Below, piece after piece: positions 1 to 10,070 of a DNA stretch of 64,000 nucleotides (within the stretch, counting starts at the first letter, position 1; each line of letters opens with the position of its first letter). A model generated the notes under the pieces. That model was not told the origin of the DNA, made no database searches, and was given only the letters and a program-made list of their open reading frames with translations. The translations under genes were made by a program, and so were the position numbers. The DNA is from Codonopsis lanceolata (taxonomy: Eukaryota; Streptophyta; Magnoliopsida; Asterales; Campanulaceae): assembly GCA_013146195.2 (NCBI GenBank), contig CM028377.1, positions 164,093,824-164,157,823 of the forward strand. Reading direction: 5' to 3'.

Positions 1-1094
1 GTAGCTTCACACCGGTGGTCTCGGCTCGGCAAACGGAAGTCGGGAGCTCACTCTAGGGCAATCACACACACCAATCTCACCTTATCTCCTCACACATTAA
101 CCATGGCAAGAGAGATAGAGGAAAATCAGATTATGGAAGTATTAAGGCAAAGTCAACAAAGGAGGCTTATATAAGTTGCATGGATTGGGTGGAATTACAC
201 ATGTCAAGAGGAGAGGGCTTGAGATTAGGACTAACCTAACTTGATTAGGGTTTAATAGGTTGGATTAGGGCTAATTAAGAAGGGGGTTTAAGTGGCTAAT
301 GACATCACAAAAGATTGAAGGCTGAAAAATCCCGTAGAGCTGAACAGAGGGTGAGGCGGGCGCCTCACCCTAGGCCATGCGGCCGCCTCAACTACTGGGG
401 AGGTTGCCATTTTTCAATTGCTCTCAGTACTTGATGCGCGCGCCTCGTTCGAGCCATGCGGCCGCCTGAACTTCTGGGGCTTCAAAACTTGACCTAAACA
501 AGTCCTAAATGGTCCCAAGCTCATGGGCAACCATTCTAGGGTCTAACACAACTCAAAACATGTCCGAAATACACCCGAACATCACCCGGAACAAGGTAGG
601 ACAAGGCTCGAGTCAAGCGACGATTGGTTGACGAATCAAACCCGGATTAAACGTCAATAAAACTAGGGTAACTTGGGCATGGAATAGGCTTGTTAAATCA
701 TGGTTATGACTTGAATACAAGTCCGGGAACTCAAGGAACAATTCGCACGCAAAAAAGCGGGAGACAGGTGAAATCGCTAAGGCCAAAACAAGGCAAGAAG
801 GTTTCTAAACTTCCCAACAAGCTTACTATGATCAAGGCAAGCGTTCTAAGTCATCTAGGAAAGACAATAGAACCCTAACGAGTCTCGGTTGAGTGCAAAT
901 CAAGCTAAGGCAACACTCAAGGCATAACGGAAAGGCATGCTAAGCATAGGAGGGAATCAAGTGACAAGGAATGCAATAATGCTAATACGAGTCAGGCATG
1001 TACTAAAAGAGATATATAATCAAGTTAAGACATAATACACAAGTTATCAAGGCATAGAACAAGTAATACAAGTAATGGGTTTTGGGTTCTCACA
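1..1094 (-). repeat. 3' LTR of chromovirus (partial)
   Basis: This stretch aligns with 7588-8708, starting from the shared opening GTAGCTTCAC and ending at the shared GGTTCTCACA. The rest of the LTR lies to the left of the window. It keeps more of a GC-rich block (about 348-480) than the other copy, which has several short deletions there. Confidence 0.92.
348..371. other. perfect GC-rich inverted repeat inside the LTR
   Basis: The arms AGGGTGAGGCG (348-358) and CGCCTCACCCT (361-371) are perfectly complementary with a two-base spacer, so the sequence is nearly a perfect palindrome. The matching place in the other LTR (about 7942-7972) is shortened and no longer palindromic. Confidence 0.8.
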
Positions 1095-1107
1095 TCCTCC
1101 CCCACTT
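1095..1107 (-). other. polypurine tract of chromovirus
   Basis: Read on the minus strand this is AAGTGGGGGAGGA, directly followed by the LTR start TGTGAGAACC. That is the usual place and composition for the plus-strand primer of an LTR retrotransposon. The same tract stands beside the second long LTR at 12051. Confidence 0.9.
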
Positions 1108-1112
1108 AAAGG

Positions 1113-2580
1113 AATTTAGTCCCTAAATTCTTACCGGAGTCATCGAATAGGAAAGGGTACTTCTCTCTCATATCAAGCTCGGTCTCCCACGTGGCTTCCT
1201 CAATATCGTGATTCTTCCACAAGACCTTCACCAAGGGAATTTTCTTTGTCCTCAACACTTGTTCTTTCGTGTCGAGAATCCTCACAAGCTTCTCATCATA
1301 AGGCAGTCGGGCTCAAAAATCTCTTCATAGGTAAGGACATGCGACTCGTCCTTCAAGTATTTGCGTAGCATCGAGACATGAAAGGCGTCATGAGCGTCCG
1401 ATATAGGCAGCGGCAATGCTAACGATGCGCCAAAGCCCCAATCCTTTCTAGGATCTCAAATGGCCCAATGAATCGAGGTGAAAGTTTACCCTTCTTTCCC
1501 AAATCGCTTAGTACCGGCGTCGGCGATACTTTCAAGAACACATAGTCACCAACTTTGAAATTCTAGGTCGCGTCTCCGGTTGTCGCGTAGCTCTTACGTC
1601 TACCACTAAGGGGCAATCGTCTCTCTAATAAGCTTCACGCTCTCGATGTTGCACCATTTCCGAACCCCAAAGTTTAGCTTCACCAACCTCATCCCGACAA
1701 ATCGGTGAGCGACACTTGCGCCCATATAAAGCCTCCTTCATATGGCGCCATCTCAATCTTGGGTAGTAACTATTATTGTATGCGAATTCGGCTAACGGTA
1801 AGTGGGAGTCCCAACTACCCTTGAAGTCCATGGCACAGCACGCAGCAGATCCTCCGATACTGAATCAATCTCTCCGGATCGACCATCGATGGCGGGTGGA
1901 AAGCCGTACTAAAGTTTAACTGCACTCCAAAGCTTCCCGTGTGAAGAATGCGTAATCTGAAGTGAACACAGGGTCTCTATCGAAAAATGCTAGCTGGAAT
2001 GCCGTGCAATCTCACGATGTCTGGACATACAATCTTTAGCCGACTCAAACTATAAGTCATCGCAGCGGGGATAAAATGTGAAGATTTGGTCAACTGTCAC
2101 AACAACCCAAGCGCATCGAAACCTCGGCTGCGTGGCAATCGTCACGAAATCCATGGTGATATGCTCCCTTCCACTCAGGTATCTCAGTGGTGAAGCAAAC
2201 CGGCGGGTCTCGGTGTTCGCCCTTAACTGGCGACACGTCAAGCATCTAGACACATAGTGCGCTATTTCTCTCTTCATCCCATTCCACGAGCTGTCTCTTC
2301 AAGTCCACATACATTTTGGTACTCACTGGATGTATAGTATACTTGGCCTTGTGAGCCTCATCAAGAACCATGCGCTTAACCCCATCGGTAGAAGGCACAA
2401 ACCCTACCACGAAAAGTCAAAATCCCATCGGTGTTCAAAGCAAACTCCGGTCTCTTACCATCACCAGGCCATCAATAATCTTCCCTAACTTCGAATCGAA
2501 ACTTGAGCCTTCTTAATCAACTCAAACAACGCGGGCGTAGCACGCGCTAAAAAGATAACCCTATGCTCATCATGGCTGGA
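1113..2580 (-). pseudogene. pol: chromovirus integrase with C-terminal chromodomain, broken
   Basis: Integrase pastes element cDNA into the genome; the chromodomain of chromoviruses is thought to steer it to modified histones. On the minus strand 2050-2277 holds the start of the catalytic core (HITMDFVT, with the first Asp), about 1840-2040 holds a decayed middle (an Asp in a DRDP-like context and an FSTAFHP stretch), and 1625-1831 holds the end of the core (HLPLAEFAYNNSY, ALYGRKCRSPI). The last about 60 residues (1113-1290) read IPLVKVLWKNHDIEEATWE, a chromodomain core, and end in KFL-stop just before the polypurine tract. At least four frame changes or stops break the protein. Confidence 0.85.
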
Positions 2581-3780
2581 CTCCATTCTCGGACGTCCTC
2601 AAGCATCTTCCACTCCTTCATCATCAAACAAGACATAAACGCCTTCCTACTCAAGGCATCCGCCACAACATTAGCTTTCCCCGGATGATAAGAAATAATG
2701 CAGTCATGATCCTTCAGTTTCTCCATCCATCGCCTCGGCGCATATTCAACTCTTTTTTGAGAAAAGAGATACTTCAAACTCTTATGATCGGTGAATATCT
2801 CGAACTTAGCCCGTAAAGATAGTGCTTCCACTTGTGGGCGCAAAGATGATAATTGCCGGTTCAAGGTCATGCGTCGGGTAGTTCTGCTCGTAAGGTGATA
2901 GCTTCCTCGAAGCATAAGCGATAACTCTCCCGTCCTGCATAAGCACGCATCCCAAGCCTTCTAGCGAAGCGTCGCTGTAAATCACAAAGTTCTCACAACC
3001 AGCAGGCAATGCCAAAATAGGAGCCGTAGTCAACCTCCTTTTCAACTCCGAGAAACTAGCCTCGCACTTATCACTCCATATAAAATAGACTTCTTCGAGT
3101 CAAATTAGTCATCGGAGTAGCGATCTTCGAAAACCCCTCAATGAATCTACGGTAATAGCCTGCCAGGCCCAAGAAACTACGGACCTCAGTCACCGTACTA
3201 GGCGTCTTCCACTTGGTAATCGCCTCAACCTTGGATGGATCCACCGCGATACCATCACTGACACCATGCCCTAGGAAAGAAACTTGCTCAAGCGAGAGAA
3301 AGCACACTTCTGAATTTCGCGTAAAAGGCGCTTCTTCACGAAGATAGAAAAGAACTTCTCTCAAGTGATTCGCGTGTTCCTCTCGTGACTTGGAGTACAC
3401 AAGGATGTCATCAATAAAAACCACAACAAAGCAATCGAGATATTGGTGGAAAACCCTATTCATCGAGGTCCATGAAAGCTGCGGCGTTGGTCAACCCAAA
3501 TGGCATCACGACAAACTCATAGTGACCATAACGCGTACGGAAGGCCGTCTTCGGGACATCCTCCGCTCTAACCCTCAACTGGTGATAGCCGCTCCTCAAG
3601 TCAAACTTGGAATAGACAACTGAACCTCGAAGTTGATCGAAAAGATCGTCGATGTGTGGCAAGGGATACCTATTTTTGATAGTAACCTGGTTCAACTGTC
3701 GATAGTCTATAAGCAAGTAGACTACCATCCTTCTTCCTTACAAACAACAGGTGCACCCAATACACTCGGTTTAATGAACT
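2581..3780 (-). pseudogene. pol: chromovirus reverse transcriptase and RNase H, broken
   Basis: RT copies element RNA into DNA and RNase H removes the RNA strand. On the minus strand 3456-3728 carries the finger and palm part (IDYRQLNQVTIKNRYPLP, then KFDLRSGYHQ and FVVMPFGLTNA). 3071-3463 carries the catalytic FIDDILVYSKS and the connection (VRSFLGLAGYYRRFIEGFS). RNase H begins near 3000 (VIYSDASLEGLGCVLMQ) and ends near 2620 (FTDHKSLKYLF, HPGKANVVADALSR). The frame changes near 3460, 3060 and 2850. All hallmark residues can still be seen, but no single frame spans them. Confidence 0.9.
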
Positions 3781-3782
3781 CC

Positions 3783-4694
3783 CTATCTAGAAGTTCTGCG
3801 GTGATCCTTCAACTCACGCAACTCCGCCGGAGCCATACGGTAAGGTGCCCTAGAAATAGGCGAAGTCCCTGGCAATAGTTCAATACAGAACTCTAGTTCT
3901 CGGTCGGGAGGCAAAGCATACTCGGAAGAAAAGACATCGGGGAACTCATTAACTACCGGGATATCCTCTAGCTTAGCAGAAGACATGCTAGTATCAAGAA
4001 CACAAGCTAAGTACCCCGTACACCCGCGCGATAAGAGTTGTCTAGCCCGCAAAGCAGAAATAATATGAACCCCACTCATAGCATGATCACCCGAAAACAC
4101 AAATTCCGGAATACCGGGCATGGCAAAAGTTACTTTCTTACGACGGCAATCAACTAAAGCATGGTGTGTACATAGCCAATCCATACCAAGAATCACGTCA
4201 AAGTCTCTAATAGGTAATACAACCAAATCAGCATGCAAGACTCGATCATGAACAAGCACATCACAGCCTCTATAGACCTCAGACGCCAACAAGCAATCAC
4301 CCAACGGTGTAGACACTTCAAGCACATAAGGTAACTGGGCAGGCAAGACATATAAATGTTCTAGGAAATGCGATGCAACATATGAATGGGTAGAACCAGG
4401 ATCTATAAGGACTCGAGCATGATGACCGAAGACTGAGAGAGTACCTCCGATCACAGAAGTAGACTCGGGAACACCTCGCTGATCAAGCGCGAAGACACGA
4501 GCCTGCGCCTTAGGACGCCCATCGCTATCCCTCTTGGACCCAGACTGCTGAACTGACCCCGAGGACTGAGCTGCTCTAGACTTAGGGCAGTCTTTGAGCC
4601 GATGATTAGGATCTCCACAACTAAGACACGTGCCAAGTCTGGTCCGACACTTCTCGCTAGAGTGCCCAATCTTGTTACAATAAGAACAAACCAA
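3783..4694 (-). pseudogene. gag-pro: chromovirus gag C-terminus and aspartic protease (303 codons open)
   Basis: This is the longest open frame of the element. It starts inside gag with two zinc knuckles of the CX2CX4HX4C type (CSYCNKIGHSSEKC at about residues 3-16, CLSCGDPNHRLKDC at about 23-36), followed by a polar linker. The retropepsin-like protease core follows: VLIDPGSTHSYVA, where the expected Asp-Thr-Gly is Asp-Pro-Gly, and DVILGMDWL. The frame ends with the RT lead-in (APYRMAPAELRELK) before a frameshift. The Thr-to-Pro change in the active-site triad probably kills the protease. The true gag start lies upstream in the broken part. Confidence 0.87.
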
Positions 4695-5650
4695 TGGTCC
4701 TCATACACGAGTCTGTTGCCCACAGGGGTGTAGCACTACTACAGCGACTCTCGAGCGGGCGCCTATCGACCCAGGCCGATGCCTATTCGACCACCGCTGC
4801 GGCTGCCAGTAGCAGGACGATTTCGAAGCGGCCTCTCGCTGCGGGCTGCTTTGCTTGCAGAAGCGCGGGGATGCTTACACTGTGCTCCTCAATATCTCGC
4901 TCGATCTCGTATGCACGCGATCTACGCATCCGGTAATGTCACACTTTAGCGTAAGGATAACAAGCGTTTCGTATTCGGTCTTCAATCCCTTCACGAACCT
5001 CACGGTCTGTGTCTCATCTTGCACCGATATGTACAATAGCGGGAACAACTTCGAATTTTGAAGAATCTTGAGCTATATCATGGAGCCTCGATTCAGGAAT
5101 TCTTTCTCCCTTATTTGTCTAACCACTTGTAGGCACATAAGTAGCCTAAACTCGCCTCAGGCCACACTTGTGCCACCGATTCAACAAACTAGCAAGTAAC
5201 TCCCACCATGATTGGCGGCTCTCACAGCTTATAGCGGCTAAGACCCTTTCTCTTCCTCAGGTGCAATCGATTGTTGCGAATATTTTCTTCACGTCCTCAA
5301 GCCATGCTTCGGCCATGCATCGCCTCTTCAAAAGAGATGGAGGCTTCATTTCAGAATCTCTACAACGGCATTATTCAGGTGCCCCAGCACCGGGTGGTAT
5401 ATCTTGCGGTGGCGACACTCTGCCTCACGATCAGGGGTGGTGGTGGAGGAGGGTACATTCGACCAACCAAGTGGGCCATCTCGGTCATAATATACGTCAT
5501 CTGACGGTACAAATCCGCCATCGAGCATTCATGCCGGATTCGGTGGAGGTGGAGGTGGCAACTCCTTCGGGTTCCTCGGGAACTCTCTGGGTCGGCCTCA
5601 CCTCTCGACTTTCTGCGATGCACTCAGGGTTCACCATCGAGCACCTATAA
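4695..5650 (-). pseudogene. gag: chromovirus gag N-terminal part, heavily decayed
   Basis: Gag forms the particle that packages the element RNA. On the minus strand short pieces resemble the gag of plant chromoviruses: MADLYRQM..MTEMAHLVGRM with a run of prolines near 5430-5520, then EAWLEDVKKIFATIDC near 5260-5320. Frames change repeatedly and stops are common. The start codon cannot be fixed; a likely one lies near 5520-5620. The assignment rests on position between the primer site and the zinc knuckles plus these short motifs. Confidence 0.7.
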
Positions 5651-5736
5651 GGAATTCACTCGACGTTAGAACATCACACGAAACAACCCACTTTAGGCCA
5701 TGGAACCTATCGGCCAATAGGCAACTTTCAAAACAA

Positions 5737-5748
5737 GCTACGATACCA
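5737..5748 (-). other. primer binding site (initiator Met tRNA type)
   Basis: In element sense this reads TGGTATCGTAGC, three bases inside the end of the 5' LTR. It matches the common plant primer site TGGTATCAGAGC except for two or three bases, so tRNA-iMet is the likely primer. Confidence 0.8.
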
Positions 5749-6730
5749 AGCTGTGGCGACCGGCAGGGCAGAGATGGGGCCAGGGTCGGGCATTAAATAA
5801 GGAGGAAGCAAGTAGGCAATTAAACATGCAAGTACTTAATTCACAAAAAGCGACGTGGCCTTAACATTGGAGTCGCGGACACGCCTCGGCACCAAGCAGT
5901 AGGATATTTTTAAAACTTTTAAGCACGATAAGCAGTTAAACAAATATAACCAAGTCTTCGGCGACACACATGCAGGAACCAATCTAACGAGTTCAAGGAC
6001 AAGAATTAAGAAAGAGCTAATAGCATGCTCGGCGGAAGACTAAAACGTGGAGGAATAATAACAAGTTAGCAGGGGCTCGCTTACCACAATCTTAGGCACA
6101 AAGGGTTACAAACTACAAGTATAAACTACTAGCGAGTTAAAGATTTACATCAAGTTATACACACAAATACCGAGCACGATCTAGTTGGTGGCTTAACGCG
6201 TCGTCCTTACAAAAAGGTAAACAAGAATAAGGGCCATCAAAACCTCTCCAGAATCGGCGAATCAAAGGAGCGCAAACACGAAACGGCTAGTCAACGGCGG
6301 GACTGCCTTGCTAGGATCTAAAAGCGATAAAGGAAAAGGGTAAGTCATAAAGACTCGTAAGCTATTAATCATGCATGTCATGGCAAGATGCAACATTCAA
6401 GGCAAGATTCTGATCACTGCGGCAGAGTCATATATCGGGATGCACATTGTTTCACATAAGTGTGCATAATTAAATCACATAGATAAGGATATATGGAGGC
6501 GCTACGGCGTAGTTCTGCGTACTGGCGTTATACGGAAAGTGCGGGTATCGAATGTGTGTAGTACATCGATCTTCAGGAGATGCAGGGATAGTCACCGTGA
6601 TGCTCTTAAATGATTACGGACATGGGAGCTACTTCTCCTTGTGGCCACGGTGGGCGTGTGTCTGAGGCAGGATGCAGTTGGACTCATGCATATGCCAAGT
6701 AATGTATACTTAACAAAATTCTCAAGTAGA

Positions 6731-6761
6731 GAAGCGAGATCGACAAGAGCGATCTCGCTTC
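6731..6761. other. perfect 12-bp stem-loop in the LTR (hairpin 1)
   Basis: The arms GAAGCGAGATCG and CGATCTCGCTTC pair perfectly around the loop ACAAGAG. A similar loop with different but still paired arms recurs at 6797 and in the sister LTR at 9983 and 10050. Confidence 0.85.
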
Positions 6762-6796
6762 AAGACAAAATAATTCTTATCAATAACAGCGGGGGT

Positions 6797-6820
6797 TGAG
6801 TTCGACAAGAAGCGAACTCA
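6797..6820. other. 8-bp stem-loop in the LTR (hairpin 2)
   Basis: The arms TGAGTTCG and CGAACTCA pair perfectly around ACAAGAAG. It lies 35 bp after hairpin 1 and is followed by CATGTCAA, as is its counterpart at 10050-10070. Confidence 0.82.
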
Positions 6821-8708
6821 CATGTCAATAGTCATTCCATAATATGGCGGTCAAGATCAAGCGGGCAATCAATTCAAGTTCAAAGTCTAGAATTATTATT
6901 CTTAAGGAAAAGCAGCGTTTAGAGCGTCGTAGGGATTATCATGGCCGGTATTGATCAATAGCTCGCTAATCTTGACTCGTTGAGTCGTCTCTAATAGTTC
7001 ATCCAATAGAGTTAGGGCGCTAATTGCATCACAAACCCTCTTCTAAGTTCTCGCATATAATCGGCTAGGTCATTGATCCGTTTAACGGCCAGTAGCTACT
7101 AATTGTCGATAATTCGAATTCAAGGGATCTTAGAATCACACTTTCAAGGTATTCAAAATGCAAGGGTCCAAGAACGTTATTTATTCATAAGCGGGAACAT
7201 GGAACACAATTTGTTCTAGGCCTAGGGCTCAATTCAATAGGAAAATCATCAATACAAGACATATGAAACCCTAGAATTCAAAATTCCCAAGAGTCATCAA
7301 AACATATAAGTTCAAGAACAAATTGCTCCTAAAGAAGCATAGAACATAATTAATTCTAGGTGTAGGCCTCAAGCAACAAGATGGACATACTAACCAAAAT
7401 CTCAAGAGACCAATTCAACCTAGATCATGGCATGGACATGGAAAAGCATGGGAAGCAATAGACAAGGGGAAATTTCATGGCAAGACTAACATGCAACCTA
7501 AGGAGGAAATCAATAGCTTACCTACACCAAGGAAAAAAAAAGAAAGTTGAAGCACAAGATAATCGGATAGAAATGATCTCCTCGTCGGTAGCTTCACACG
7601 GGTGGTCTCTCGGCTCGGCAAGCGGAGTCGGGAGCTCACTCTAGGGCAATCACACACACCAATCTCACCTTATCTCCTCACACATTAACCATGGCAAGAG
7701 AGATAGAGGAAAATCAGATTATGGAAGTATTAAGGCAAAGTCAACAAAGGAGGCTTATATATGTTGCATGGATTGGGTGGAATTACACATGTCAAGAGAG
7801 GGAGCTTGAGATTAGGACTAACCTAACTTGATTAGGGTTTAATAGGTTGGATTAGGGCTAATTAAGGCTAATTAGGAAGGGGTTTAAGTGGCTAATGACA
7901 TCACAAGATTGAAGGCTGAAAAATCCGTTAGAGGCTGAGCAGAGGGTGAGGCGGCGCGTGCGCCCCAGGCAGCCCATGCCGCCTCAACTCTTGGGGGAGG
8001 TTGCCATTTTTTCAATTGCTCTCGGTGCTTGATGCGCGCTCGTTCGAGCCATGCGGCGCTGAACTGGGCTTGAACTCGGGGCTTCAAAACTTGACCTAAA
8101 CAAGTCCTAAATGGTCCCAAGCTCATGGGCAACCATTCTAGGGTCTAACACAACTCAAAACATGTCGAAATACACCCGAACATCACAGGAACAAGGTAGG
8201 ACAAGGCTCGAGTCAAGCGGCGATTGGTTGACGAATCAAACCGGATCGCGTAAACGTAAAAAACTAGGGTAACTTGGGCATGGAATAGGCTTGTTAAATC
8301 ATGGTTATGACTTGAATACAAGTCCGGGAACTCAAGGGACAATTCGCACGTCGAAATACGCGCAAAACGGGAGACAGGTGAAATCGCTAAGGCCAAAACA
8401 AGGCAAGAAGGTTTCTAAACTTCCCAACAAGCTTACTATGATCAAGGCGAGCGTTCTAAGTCGTCTATGAGAGACAATAGAACCCTAACGAGTCTCGGTT
8501 GAGTGCAATTCAAAGTTAAGGCAACACGCGAGGCATCACGGGAAGGTATCTTAAGCGTTAGGAGGGAATCAAGTGACAAGGAATGCAATAATGCTAATAC
8601 AGTCGAGGCGCATGGACTAAAAGAGATATATAATCAAGTTAAGACATAATACACAAGTTATCAAGGCATAGAACAAGTAATACAAGTAATGGGTTTTAGG
8701 TTCTCACA

Positions 8709-8835
8709 ACGCATCCCAAAACATGTGTGCAATTAACTAGGGCTAACTACAAGCTGAGATTCACTCTTTTACTGAAATCCTATGGCTTTAATTTATTTGG
8801 AAATCCAAGCGTGCCTTTTACTGAGATATTATGGT
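8709..8835. repeat. 127-bp repeat fragment between two LTR elements
   Basis: From ACGCATCCCA onward it matches 29151-29277 almost base for base (one clear difference, CCTATGG against CCAATGG). In the other copy the sequence continues on both sides without an LTR. Here the two long-LTR elements inserted at its two ends, so it is probably a remnant of the pre-insertion DNA. Confidence 0.85.
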
Positions 8836-9982
8836 TGTGACGACCCGACCCGGACCCCGAGATGGAATCACAAGTCAAGTCGTCCAAATAGGACAACAAT
8901 ACATGTAAAGTCTCAGTTTTAGAAAACGACGTGACGCAACATTTCGATGAAGCGACTCGGCACCTAATAGGCCGGAATAATTTAAAACTTTTTACACCCC
9001 GATATAACAATTAATACAATTATACCAAATCATCGGCGAATTTACTACCGAACCCAACACTACACAGTTCATGCAAATATACCTCGGCTATAACATGCCT
9101 GAGAACGACATACTTAAATAAGAGCTAAAGTAATGCCCATGAAGTTTTAAAACAGATGAACCAATATACGCTATACAAGGCTCGGCGTACATGCGCCGGC
9201 ACACAAAATAGTATACAGGTATAGACATAAATACAACAACACCAAATTCCCAAAGCAAAGTCTAAATGACTTGCTAATCCCAACGTCCTTACAAAAGAGA
9301 ACAAAATAAGGACATCTAATAACCACAACCTCGCGTGCATGGCGATCACGGACAAGCATGAACCCCGGCTACGCCAATGAGCGTACCGAACGCTTCACCG
9401 AATCTGATCTAAAGCAAGAAAGGGAGGGGGTAAGTCATAAAGACTTTGTGAGTTAACAATTATGCATGTCATGGCATCATGCAAAGATACATATCAAGAT
9501 ATCATTTTAATATCAAGTCACCAAAGCGCTCATTTAATAAACACTTAAAACACATATCCATGGTAGCACATTGTTTCACATAAGTGCTATAAGGTAAACC
9601 ACATATAAGGAGGATAGGATATGAAACCAATGCCGCCACGTAGCTCCCTGCAATACACACGCGTTAACATTCGTGCCAATGATACCCGTGATGAGTGTAT
9701 CAAAGTATCGAAGTTCTCTACTCGAGTACCGAAGTTCTCTACGGTACCAAGCTCTCCTTGGTACTTAGACCTTCCTATGTGCTCTCTTGGTTACAGAAGG
9801 TGCTACTTCCCCACCTGTGGCCAACAAGGAGGCGTGTGATAAAACCTGATAACAATCCATCACTATCACGAGTCCCATAACTCGCACGGCGATGCATTGT
9901 CACACCAACGACTCAATCAAATATGCCACCGGACTCATGCAATGCCAAGTAGAGATGTTTACCGGTCATGAAATTCAATAAG

Positions 9983-10011
9983 GAATAAGTTCGACAAGAA
10001 CGAACTTATTC
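9983..10011. other. 11-bp stem-loop in second LTR (hairpin 1)
   Basis: The arms GAATAAGTTCG and CGAACTTATTC pair perfectly around ACAAGAA. The place in the LTR and the loop match 6731-6761, while the arms differ in sequence. Confidence 0.85.
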
Positions 10012-10049
10012 AACAAGTAGTTGTTTACTCACTTATAGGGATCACACAA

Positions 10050-10070
10050 GGATTCGACAAAAGCGAATTC
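10050..10070. other. 7-bp stem-loop in second LTR (hairpin 2)
   Basis: The arms GGATTCG and CGAATTC pair with one G-T wobble around ACAAAAG. It is the counterpart of 6797-6820 and is likewise followed by ACATGTCAA. Confidence 0.75.

Larger units (their letters stand above)
1..8708 (-). mobile_element. Ty3/gypsy chromovirus (Tekay/Del-like), nearly complete, decayed
   Basis: On the minus strand the parts follow the order 5' LTR (5752-8708), primer site, gag, protease, RT, RNase H, integrase, chromodomain, polypurine tract and 3' LTR (1-1094, cut by the window edge). The LTRs begin TGTGAGAACC and end GGTCGCCACA in element sense. The chromodomain fused to the integrase tail and the pol sequence place it in the plant chromoviruses; Tekay/Del is my best guess from chromodomain wording. 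The two LTR copies are visibly similar, with many small indels. All reading frames are broken by stops and frameshifts, so the copy should be non-autonomous. The target duplication cannot be checked because the left end lies outside the window. Confidence 0.9.
5752..8708 (-). repeat. 5' LTR of chromovirus, about 2.96 kb
   Basis: The ends TG and CA are visible: on the plus strand it begins TGTGGCGACC at 5752 and ends GGTTCTCACA at 8708. The inner boundary is fixed by the primer site. The unusually long LTR has no coding content. It shares its layout and many short blocks with the LTRs at 8836-12050 and 30166-32850, so all three belong to one broad family. Confidence 0.92.

Noticed and set aside
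5168..5650. A 160-codon plus-strand frame
   Set aside because: It lies on the strand opposite to the decayed chromovirus gag, whose motifs are readable on the minus strand; it has no domain of its own.
9125..9359. Small hydrophobic frames inside the second long LTR
   Set aside because: They are short, overlap each other, and are not conserved in the sister LTR; LTRs of this family are non-coding.
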